Shown here piece by piece: positions 54,646-63,529 of a stretch of DNA of 64,000 nt (position 1 is the stretch's first letter; every line of letters starts with the position of its first letter). The notes under the pieces are model-generated. The model had not been told where the DNA came from. It was given only the letters and a program-made list of their open reading frames with translations, and ran no database searches. The stretch lies in contig JAWHQI010000013.1 in NCBI GenBank assembly GCA_033032865.1, positions 2,046,001-2,110,000 of the forward strand, read 5' to 3'. The stretch comes from Dactylorhiza incarnata. Lineage: Eukaryota; Streptophyta; Magnoliopsida; Asparagales; Orchidaceae. The position numbers and the translations under genes are program-made.

Positions 54646-56946
54646 TTATTTGGCAAGGTGGCCAGTTTTGTTACATATGTAGCACTTGATTATCTTAGTA
54701 TTGTGAGATTTTGAGTTTAGAGAGGGATAGAAGTGTTGATTAGGATAGAAAGTTTGATTTAGATGGGAATTTTGGTTAGGATAGAAAGTATGGTTAGGAT
54801 AGAGGTGTTGATTAGGATAGAAATCATGATTAGGATGAATGGGTCCTGAATAGGGGTTAAGATGGAGGGTTTTTGGAGGATAGGCACTTAAGTTGCTCTG
54901 ATTTTGTATGCGTTGATATCTATTCGACGTATGTTGATAGTTGCGTTGATTTATATTCGGCGCTTTCTCCAGATAGCGTTGATCTGGTATCGACGCATGA
55001 ACAAAGTTGCGTCGATTTGATGTCGACGTACTTTTATTCAAGCGTCGAGTTGAGGTCGAGGCATCTGAGAGATTGCGTCGAGTAAAATTCGACGCACTAT
55101 CATTCATATGTCGATATGAAGTCGACGCAACTGTATCTTCATAAATTTCCTTTTTCCCTTTTTATGATTTGGCTCTTTTATGTATTGTTTCTTTTGGCAT
55201 AATTGCTTCTTCAGATGAAGTTTGAGAGTCATCAGCTGAATAATATGATATTTCATCAAATTGTTTTAATTCCTTGAGGGAGTCTTCTTCCTTATTTAGT
55301 GAGTCTTTTTCTTGGTTTGATTTGCTAGGTTTGGTGAATTTTACAGGGATCATCCAAGCAGGTTTGTTGGATGGAATTTGGCTGGTTGAGGGATCATCCC
55401 CTAGACCAAGATTTTTATGTCTCCTTGTTTGTTGTTCAGTGATTTCCTTGAGAGTTTGGCTTCTCATTTTTATTGACTCTTCAAAAGCTTTTGCCTGGGA
55501 TACCTTATCCTTAAGGAGCTGGTTTTCTATTCTAGCCCTTTCTACCTCCTTTTATATGATGTTAGCCCTTAATTCATAATTTTTAGAGCATTTAACTTCT
55601 CGATTTCTCTGGTTTTTAGCCATATTAATTTATTCTTTTAGATCCTTAATTTCTTGGTTAGCTTTTAGTTGATCTAGACACATTCCCATAAAATCATTTC
55701 TGAAATTATCACTTTGAAAATCTATTTCATCAAAAATGCTTACCTCATCCTTATCCTCAGATTCCTCTATGAGAATAAGGCTATTTTCTCTTTCATCTTT
55801 AGAAGATATGCTTTCTTCTGATCCTGTCTCACTCCATGATTTAGCATCATCATCTATCTTTGAGCCTTCAAGTGCCATTAAGCATAGGTCTTCTTGCTTA
55901 GGCTCTTCATTGTCACTCTTAGAAGAGGAGCTTCCCTCAGAGTCTGTTTCACTCCATGCTTCTGCAATAAAGCCTCTTTCTTTCTTCTTCCCCTTTTTCT
56001 TGAGATCTTTCTTTTTCAGATCTTTCTTTGTCTCAGCATTTTCTGGACATTCTGGGGCAATATGTCCAGGTTTCCTGTAAGAATAACAAATAATTTTTTT
56101 AGTAGGAGTTTTGTCATACCTTGGTTTTGACTCTCTCCTTCTTGATCCATCTGTCCTGACCCATTTCTTGAATTTTCTGGCCAGGAAACTAAATAGTTCT
56201 TCTTCAGTGACAGAGCTTCCTTCTTCTGTTGCTTTTAATGCAATGTTCCTGTCTTTTGAAGAAGTTGGGGTGTTTTCTCTTCTCTTCTTCTCTTCTCTGG
56301 TTTTCAGCAGTTGCTCATAGGATCTGAGTTTTCCTAAGAGAGCATTTGTTGAAATTTCCCTTTGTCCTCTTGTGTCTCTTATTGCCCATATCCTTGAGTC
56401 CAATGAACTTGGGAGACTCATCAGCAATTTGTCATTGATCTCTGTGAGAGAGATTTCTCTATCCAAGTCCCTTAGTTGATTGATGATCAGACTGAATCTG
56501 TCATACATCTCAGAGATGCTTTCTTCATTCTTCTTTTGGAAGTTCTCATATTGAGAGATCAATAGAGCTTTCCTATCTTTCCTTTCATCAGCACTTCCTT
56601 CTACCATCTTTATGAGAGCCTCCCAAATTTCTTTGGCTGATTCACAATCAACAACACTTTGAAAGATTTCATCAGAGAGGGTTGAGACCAGAATATTTAC
56701 AGCTTTTGCATCACATGTTCCTGCCTTCTTCTCTTCAACTGTCCACTCAGCCTTTGGGACAAGTGTTTGAGTCACATCACCACTTGAGTCTTTTCTATAA
56801 GGCTTGGGAGGACCTGTCAAGATAACATTAAATAAATCTTCATCAATAGAATTCATATAAATCCTAATTCTTGTTTTCCAAACTGCAAACTTTTCAAGAT
56901 TGCACATTGGTGGTCTGGTGGAAGCATAATCTTTGATTTGTGCCAT
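54646..56946 (-). pseudogene. Copia E gag, ending at the pol deletion
   Basis: ATG at 56946 (MAQIKDYASTRPP). One frame runs to 54646 with only a few stops (near 55630, 55550, 55162 and 55140). Domains: gag core (NSIDEDLFNVILTGPP, AKEIWEALIKMVEG, MYDRFSLIINQLRDLD), knuckle 1 CYSYRKPGHIAPEC (Tyr replaces the second Cys), Lys-rich and Ser/Glu-rich segments, coiled coil, the 11-residue repeat coded by the 33-bp dyad array (55128-54910), Tyr/Pro/Asn-rich repeats (FYPNQ, LYPNH), and knuckle 2 CYICNKTGHLAK, cut before its last Cys by TAA. Sister elements have pol after this knuckle; here the 3' region follows at once. Confidence 0.9.
54910..55128 (-). repeat. 33-bp dyad array inside gag of Copia E
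   Basis: Seven units start at 54910, 54943, 54976, 55009, 55042, 55075 and 55108, exactly 33 bp apart. Each has a 21-bp dyad: 7-bp half-site, 7-bp spacer, inverse half-site. The cleanest is 55075-55095 (GCGTCGA-GTAAAAT-TCGACGC). On the minus strand each unit encodes 11 residues, [AT]-[SP]-x-x-x-[RQ]-R plus four. Confidence 0.95.
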
Positions 56947-57033
56947 GTGAAAACTAATTTTTAAAAATATATATATAAAAATAAGAGGTAGGATCTTTTT
57001 GATCAAGGAGTTAACCTTTTTAGATCAACCTGG

Positions 57034-57046
57034 CTCTGATACCAAT
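57034..57046 (-). other. primer-binding site of Copia E
   Basis: The minus strand reads TTGGTATCAGAG next to the LTR end at 57047. This is the standard plant Copia initiator-Met PBS, intact here. Confidence 0.93.
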
Positions 57047-57064
57047 TGAAAGTGCACAGTTAAC
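57047..57064 (-). repeat. end of the 5' LTR of Copia E, left of element T
   Basis: TGAAAGTGCACAGTTAAC corresponds to the first bases of the 3' LTR (TGAAAGTGCAACC) with a 6-bp difference (CAGTTA). The last five bases, 57060-57064 TTAAC, are the target duplicated by T. Confidence 0.85.
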
Positions 57065-57339
57065 TGATGAGTCCTGATCATATACACATTTATGGACTCA
57101 TCTGGGCCGCTTTTCGAGTCATTCCACTGCACTTTAGCCCTGTTTCAGCTCATATTTGATATTCCATGCTAAGTGCACCTCTAGGCCCGTTTTTGGTGTT
57201 ATTTCATGTTCTTCATTTTTATTAGTTTTCATGGATTGTTAAGTGCCACTTTCAGTGGCTGGATTCGTGGTTGTGCTGGAACAGGAGTCGTGCGGGTGTT
57301 CCCGGTACAATTCTGTACAGGAACACTGTGCACGATCAC

Positions 57340-57660
57340 GGTTTCTATTGCGCACGACCACTGGTCGTGCGCCGCTGATCGTGTGCACTTAACCCTATTT
57401 TTTGAGTTCTGTCTCGGACAGTGCGCACGACCACCAATGATATTTCTCACAACCACCGGTCGTGCGCCGCTGTTCGTGCGCACTTAACATCAATTTTATG
57501 AGTTCTGTTTCGACCAGTGCGCACGACCACCGGTCGTGCGCCACTGGTCGTGCGAACATGGTATTTTATAAATTTCTTACATTGCAGGCTCCACCCAGGC
57601 AGGCGCACAATCACAGAACTCTAGCGCGCATGACCTTTGGTCGTGTGCCAATGACCGTGC
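57340..57660 (+). promoter_or_regulatory. GCACGACC/GGTCGTGC dyad array in U3 of element T
   Basis: Examples: GCGCACGACC-ACT-GGTCGTGCGC near 57352 and CGCACGACC-ACC-GGTCGTGCG near 57520, plus single arms. The 3' LTR has the array with one more 22-bp unit (about 62340-62362) and fewer C-to-T changes. The array ends about 20 bp before the TATA box. Confidence 0.85.
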
Positions 57661-57680
57661 GCACTATTTATTCCAGCGCC

Positions 57681-57690
57681 TATAAATATT
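57681..57690 (+). promoter_or_regulatory. TATA box of element T 5' LTR
   Basis: TATAAATATT follows the dyad array; the identical box in the 3' LTR is at 62514-62523. Confidence 0.7.
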
Positions 57691-58702
57691 CCTGCTCGCG
57701 ATTTAGGTCAGGATCTTCCGCATTTCTTCCGCCCAGCTCCGCCGTTGCGCCCCTTCCGCAGGTTTTTCGCCCTCTAGGCTCCCTCCATCATCCAAGGGCT
57801 TCAAGGAGGAGATTCTACACTCATCTTCATCGCCAAGGAAGGATTTCTTCGCATCGGACGTGGCCGGATTATAAAACGCTGGAGAAGACGGGTCCATTGG
57901 GAGGTGTGACAGCCCTCCTCTACCCCAGACGATAGTTGGGACCGAGCTAGGATGCGGATTGACAACCCGGTGCTTCCTACCGTGAATCTACAACGAGCCT
58001 CTGGATTCGGTCGTATCTCTTACCTTTTTCTCTTCCTTATGTTGATGTAATGTTTGTAATCTCTATATTTTGATGATGCATGCTATGAACTATGCTTTGT
58101 AATGCTTATTTCATTTATTTGGAATTATTTAGTTCATATGTGTTAATGAGGTGCGCCGCCATCCATTTTCCACTCCACCACCGTGTCCGGTGCCGCACTA
58201 GCAATTGCTAGTGGCGTGCTTGTCGACGAGGTGTTTGCGACCCTCATTCTGTTAGCCTACTCGTCCATCCGCCTATCAAAGCGTGGCATCGCGGCCCGTG
58301 TAATCCATCCCGCTTAACGAAGCAGCGCGCTCAAGGCCTGCACAGTTCGATTCCGCTTGCCTACTCGTCCATCCGCCCTTGCGACGCAGCGCGCTCAAGG
58401 CCTGCCTAGTCTCCATCCCTCCAAGCGAAGCACTGCATAGCGGAATTGCATAGGAGTAATTTAAGTTGTTTTCTTTTATTTTCCACAAACCGATTCCCCC
58501 ATTTCCGCATCCATCCGCTCGAAAGGACTTCAATCTCAAGTCCTTCCTCGATAATAAACTCCACCTTACTATTTTCCTTTGAGATCGATACTTGGGGATT
58601 CATTCCCATTTTATATTACTTGAACGATCTGTACACTGTCGTTTCGTGCCGCATTCTTACTACCGCCTATAGCGGTGTGCTAAGATTTGCGCAACAAGTT
58701 AT

Positions 58703-58720
58703 TGGCGCCGTTGCCGGGGA
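58703..58720 (+). other. primer-binding site of element T
   Basis: TGGCGCCGTTGCCGGGGA, six bases after the LTR end. This is the tRNA-complement type common to Athila/Tat-like plant Gypsy elements, not the initiator-Met type of the Copia elements in this window. Confidence 0.88.
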
Positions 58721-58910
58721 ACACAGTCGTGTGAGTTTTCTGGAGAGGGAGAACCTGAGAGAGAAGCCCTTCCATTTGTAAATTGCATTCCTTTATTTTA
58801 TTTCCTCATATTTTGTTTCCTGTTTTATATTAGGTTGCTTTAGTAATTTATGTTAGGTGTAGTATTTTGCACAATAGCATTTTAATTTTGAATCGTATTA
58901 TCTTCACACT

Positions 58911-59177
58911 ATGTGGGCACATCTCAATATCCGTTGCCGTTGGTGTAGAGATACCTCCCACTCTAGTGATGAATGCCCTACGGAGAATAGTAGGCATAAT
59001 TCTTATAGCCCAGCATATGGAGCACCGACTTTGTCTGGTACTCCATATGGTGCGCGTAAGTCTTATGGATACTCTGCTGAGCCTTTACCATCATACTCTT
59101 TTCGGCTTCAGCCCCCGCTGTGCCAAAGAAGCCCGCAAGGCAGTGCCGGTTTTGTCGGAGCACTGATCATGTCTTGA
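58911..59177 (+). CDS. gag-like fragment with CCHC knuckle 1 of element T
   Basis: 88 residues from ATG 58911. Residues 9-22, CRWCRDTSHSSDEC, fit C-x2-C-x4-H-x4-C exactly. The rest is Ser/Tyr/Pro-rich. It overlaps the next ORF in another frame, and the second knuckle begins just after the overlap, so an original single ORF probably has one indel near 59100-59120. Nucleic-acid binding of the element RNA is inferred from the knuckle. Confidence 0.65.
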   Translation: MWAHLNIRCRWCRDTSHSSDECPTENSRHNSYSPAYGAPTLSGTPYGARKSYGYSAEPLPSYSFRLQPPLCQRSPQGSAGFVGALIMS

Positions 59178-60145
59178 AGGACTGTGCCGAGTATCTTCGC
59201 CAATTGGACGAGGATGACGAGCCGGATATCTGGATCGTCCCAACTCCTAACTCTGGCGGCACACCTTCAACATCCGGTTATGTGTCTTTGTCACCTTCAC
59301 ATCTTGAAGGGTATGGCATGGACACGGTCACCGGATGTGCGGCTGATCTATGCACCGACATTGCTGAGCCTATTCTCCATGTGCATCCACCACCTCTAGT
59401 GGATTCGATTCTTTGTGAGGATTCGGTGCTCGACTTTTATCCGAGCACTATTCCTCTCCCTGTTGTGCATACTACACTCATCTCTGATGACATTGTTGAT
59501 GATGTGTTGCAAGAGGAGGCTGGTGACTTTAGTGTCATGCCTGTTCCTATGGAGGAGGACAACCTTCCAGGTGAAGAGGAGTTTTCCTCAACACCGGTGG
59601 AGGAAGTCCAAATCTTAGGCATGACCACTGTTGATCCCGCCGAACCTTGTAGCATTGAGGACAATGCAAACATTATTTTACTTCCCCAACCTGATGGGAG
59701 TGAGACCGGGATCACTCCCCCGATTGATGTTTATTTATGTTCTTCGTCTTCTTTATTTCTTGATCCCCTTCCTTCATCTGAGTCTGTGCAGGTTGAATCT
59801 TCACAGGTACTTCAGGAGGACTTGGAGCTTTTTGCTCAAGTCAATGATGAGAGCATCCTCTCATGTGAGGAGGTTTATTCCCCCTCCGTAGAGGAAGCTC
59901 CACTCATTGCCTTCGCCTCCTGCTGCCTCCCTGTTGACGACTCCTTGCTAGGCAAGGATATTTTTGGTGAGTTGAGTGAGGATATCTCCTCCTCTTCTTA
60001 CTTTCTTTTCCCTCTACCTATGTCAAGCAGGTATTATTATTTAGGTAGAGGGGTGACTGCCTTATCTCCGTATCGGTACCAGCTACCGAAACGGATAATG
60101 GAGCAGTTACCTGTGCATTTTCTTTTTCATAGGCCCATTAGCTAG
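59120..60145 (+). CDS. gag-like acidic ORF with CCHC knuckle 2 of element T
   Basis: 341 residues. Residues 9-22, CRFCRSTDHVLKDC, form a second perfect CCHC knuckle with the same spacing as the first. The remaining 310 residues are strongly acidic and rich in Ser, Pro, Asp and Val, with many Leu/Pro pairs and no recognised domain. The reading ends at TAG after HRPIS. No capsid-like region is seen upstream. The long open frame in a non-autonomous element suggests coding constraint until recently. It could instead be the remnant of a larger gag-pol. Confidence 0.7.
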   Translation: MPKKPARQCRFCRSTDHVLKDCAEYLRQLDEDDEPDIWIVPTPNSGGTPSTSGYVSLSPSHLEGYGMDTVTGCAADLCTDIAEPILHVHPPPLVDSILCEDSVLDFYPSTIPLPVVHTTLISDDIVDDVLQEEAGDFSVMPVPMEEDNLPGEEEFSSTPVEEVQILGMTTVDPAEPCSIEDNANIILLPQPDGSETGITPPIDVYLCSSSSLFLDPLPSSESVQVESSQVLQEDLELFAQVNDESILSCEEVYSPSVEEAPLIAFASCCLPVDDSLLGKDIFGELSEDISSSSYFLFPLPMSSRYYYLGRGVTALSPYRYQLPKRIMEQLPVHFLFHRPIS

Positions 60146-61875
60146 AACCTTCATGTTTTTAAATAAGTCGTGCTGGGATGACAATAACCCCAGTAGTTAT
60201 CTTCTTTTTCTTGCATTTTTAATTTATCTAATCCTGCGTAGTTAGTTTATTTTATTTCAGCGTTTCTCTTTTCTTTTGTTTTTGCGGAGTTGGCCCCTGC
60301 AGGTATTCTTCTGGTTGGGTGCTGCAGCTTGGTCTAGAGTTAATCGCCAATCTTCTGGTATGCTCACTTGCTGAGCATTGGGTACTCTCTCCCCTTAGCG
60401 CTATTTTGATTTTCCTGTCATATATTATGCGGATTGTTTAGTTTAAGTCTGGGGGAGAGTAGTTTTGTTTACCCGCTCACGTGCACTATTGCACTGCATA
60501 CTAGAAGATTTCATTTAAAATGTTTTGTTTATTTTCATTCCATGCTTCATACACCACTTCACCCGCATAAGCGCACGCTTACATGATTGTTACGTTTCCG
60601 AATAAATTATTTTGGTTTGGAATGTGAATTAGGATGTTAGCTTAGGAATTACTATTGGGAGTGCGATGTTGACTCGCGTAGTGTTCTAGTCGCATCCGCA
60701 TGCTACAGTAGAATTTGAGTAAATTAGATTATCTCTATGCGTTTAACTTATGATTAGTATTTTTGCGTAGTTTTAGATTTGTTATACTCAAATGGTGAAT
60801 GTGAACGAAATTGGTGATAACCCGGTGTTGTGTGTATACGAGCACTAGTTGTGTGTTGCCTGAGTCGGGAGGAAGGTTTACCTTTCTCGTGGGCTAAGAA
60901 CTTGCCCCAAACGACTCTTGAAGCATGGGTGCGAGCGATTCTTCGAGTTAAATGTGATGTAGGCCACCTTTTGGCTAGTTTGAGCCTTGTCTTTCCCTAT
61001 CCTATTCGCTCACCTTTGCAAGCCAACATTTGCGCCTACCACTTCTTTGTTTCAGCTCCTCCTCCATTCACCAAATCCTGAAGCTCATCCTACTTTCGCA
61101 ACCAAATAGCTGTTTAACTGTACTCTTGTTCTATTGGTGTGATGTTTGGAATCTATGTGATGTGAAGGAAAAATAATTTTTATTTGCTGATTATGAACCA
61201 ACCGGAGGATAAGAAAAAGAAGAAAAATAGGTTATTGAAATGAAATTCTAAAAAAAAATTGTATTGAAAAGAAATCCTCCCGAGTGTAATAGAAAATCTG
61301 TTGGTATTTGTGAAGTAGGCCGTGTGCACACCTAGTTTTTATGATAAGTCTGGGGGTGTGTCACACGAGCTTTGTTCTTGGCTTTGTTGGGTGCAGCGTT
61401 CCGTTGACTCAATTTGGTTGCGTAGCCTTCGTGTTTATCCTTGAATATCATACCGCAACCTAAGCCCCAAAATAATCCTAAAGTCCTATTGATTTATCTC
61501 ATGAGTTTGCTAGCGCCGTGGAGAGAGTGTGACCGGGCAAGCTTATGGTTCCCGACGTTGATGGATTTCAGCGGACTTATTCCTGAACCCCGATCTTGTG
61601 CAACACCCTCCTTAGTGGCTTGTTACTTTCACACCGGGCACGATCGTTCAAGTTCTTCACAATTCACCAACTGAGTATTGATAAATCTTTATTTATGATC
61701 TAATACTTTTGTAAGTTAGTTAGCATAGTTAGAATCTCTTTTTACTAAATTTCTATTAGCATGCTTTTGTTACTTCGCACCGTACTCCTTTGTGTAATTT
61801 CCTTTGTTAACTGCCATTTTCACACTCCGCCGAATTCGTTTGCTCGGGACGAGCAAACAGGTAAGTCTGGGGGTG
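60146..61875 (+). other. 3' non-coding part of element T with repeated PPT-like motifs
   Basis: About 1.7 kb without a supported gene. TAAGTCTGGGGG occurs three times: about 60441 (followed by AGAG), 61343 and 61863, the last abutting the 3' LTR and serving as PPT. A block of about 130 bp at 61485-61612 is strongly conserved with 353-480 of the old relative. The small ORF at 60830-61081 is not convincing. Confidence 0.65.
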
Positions 61876-63529
61876 TGATGAGTCCTGATCATATACACAT
61901 TTATGAACTCATCTGGGCCGCTTTTCAAGTCATTCCACTGCACTTTAGCCCTGTTTCAGCTCATATTTGATATTCCATGCTAAGTGCACCTCTAGGCCCG
62001 TTTTTGGTGTTATTTCATGTTCTTCATTTTTAGTAGTTTTCATGGATTGTTAAGTGCCACTTTCAGTGGCTGGATTCGTGGTTGTGCTGGAACAGGAGTC
62101 ATGCGGGTGTTCCCGGTACAATTCTGTACAGGAACACTGCGCACGATCACTGTTTCTATTGCGCACGACCACTGGTCGTGCACCGCTGATCGTGTGCACT
62201 TAACCCTATTTTTTGAGTTCTGTCTCGGACAGTGCGCACGACCACCAACGATATTGCGCACGACCACCGGTCGTGCGCCACTGTTCGTGCGCACTTAACA
62301 TCAATTTTATGAGTTCGATTTCGACCAGTGCGCACGACCACCTACGATAGTGCGCACGACCACCGGTCGTGCGCCACTGGTCGTGCGAACATGGTATTTT
62401 ATAAATTTCTTACATTGCAGGCTCCACCCAGGCAGGCGCACGATCACAGAACTCCAGCGCGCACGACCATTGGTCGTGCGCCAATGACCGTGCGCACTGT
62501 TTATTCCAGCGCCTATAAATATTCCTGCTCGCGATTTAGGTCGGGATCTTCCGCATTTCTTCCGCCCAGCTCCGCCGTTCCGCCCCTTCCGCAGGTTTTT
62601 CGCCCCCTAGGCCCCCTCCATCATCCAAGGGCTTCAAGGAGGAGATTCTACACTCATATTCATCGCCAAGGAAGGATTTCTTCGCATCGGACGTGGCCGG
62701 ATTGTAAAATGCTGGAGAAGACGGGTCCATTGGGAGGTGTGACAGCCCTCCTCTACCCCGGACGATAGTTGGGACCGAGCTAGGACGCGGATTTACAACC
62801 CGGTGCTTCCTACCGTGAATCTACAATGAGCCTCCGGATTCGGTCGTATCTCTTGCCTTTTTCTCTTCCTTATGTTGATGTAATGTTTGTAATCTCTATA
62901 TTTTGATGATGTATGCTATGAACTATGCTTTGTAATGCTTATTTCATTTATTTGGAATTATTTAGTTCATATGTGTTAATGAGGTGCGCCGCCATCCATT
63001 TTCCACTCCACCGCCGTGTCCGGTGCCGCACTAGCAATTGCTAGTGGCGTGCTTGTCGACGAGGTGTTTGCGACCCTCATTCTGTTAGCCTACTCGTCCA
63101 TCCGCCTATCGAAGCGTGGCATCGCGGCCCGTGTAATCCATCCCGCATAACGAAGCAGCGCGCTCAAGGCCTGCACAGTTCGATTCCGCTTGCCTACTCG
63201 TCCATCCGCCCTTGCGACGCAGCGCGCTCAAGGCCTGCCTAGTCTCCATCCCGACAAGCGAAGCACTGCATAGCGGCATTGCATAGGAGTAATTTAAGTT
63301 GTTTTCTTTTATTTTCCACAAACCAAATCCCCCATTTCCGCATCCATCCGCTCGAAAGGACTTCAATCTCAAGTCCTTCCTCGATAATAAACTCCACCTT
63401 ACTGTGTTCCTTTGAGGTCGATACTTGGGGATTCATTCCCATTTTATATTACTTGAACGATCGGTACACTGCCATTTCGTGCCGCATTCTTACTACCGCC
63501 TATAGCGGTGTGCTAAGATTTGCGCAACA
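61876..63529 (+). repeat. 3' LTR of element T
   Basis: 1654 bp. It differs from the 5' LTR by about 48 substitutions and a 22-bp extra dyad unit near 62340. It ends GCGCAACA; TTAAC follows. Confidence 0.93.

Larger units (their letters stand above)
57065..58696 (+). repeat. 5' LTR of element T
   Basis: U3 holds several GCACGACC-N3-GGTCGTGC dyads (57340-57660), a TATA box TATAAATATT at 57681, then R/U5 with the block GGCTTCAAGGAGGAG to GACGGGTCCATTGGGAGG conserved in the old relative at 1420-1530. Late U5 carries inverted and direct copies of CTACTCGTCCATCCGCC. ORFs inside are not genes. Confidence 0.93.
57065..63529 (+). mobile_element. element T: complete non-autonomous Gypsy-like LTR element with gag-like ORF only
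   Basis: LTRs 57065-58696 (1632 bp) and 61876-63529 (1654 bp) with TG...CA ends. TSD TTAAC is perfect (57060-57064, 63530-63534). The PBS TGGCGCCGTTGCCGGGGA follows the 5' LTR by six bases, as in Athila/Tat-type Gypsy elements. The PPT-like TAAGTCTGGGGGTG directly precedes the 3' LTR. The 3.2-kb interior has two CCHC knuckles and an acidic ORF but no protease, integrase or RT. This fits the TR-GAG/LARD classes. About 48 substitutions and one 22-bp indel separate the LTRs by eye. Confidence 0.95.

Noticed and set aside
57206..57935. ORFs inside the T LTR (93 and 157 residues), repeated at 62017 and 62328
   Set aside because: Mirrored in both LTRs with frame-changing differences and a 22-bp indel; they overlap U3 and the TATA box.
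59437..59715. Antisense ORF under the element T acidic ORF
   Set aside because: Shadow of the sense ORF, which has the zinc knuckle and consistent composition.
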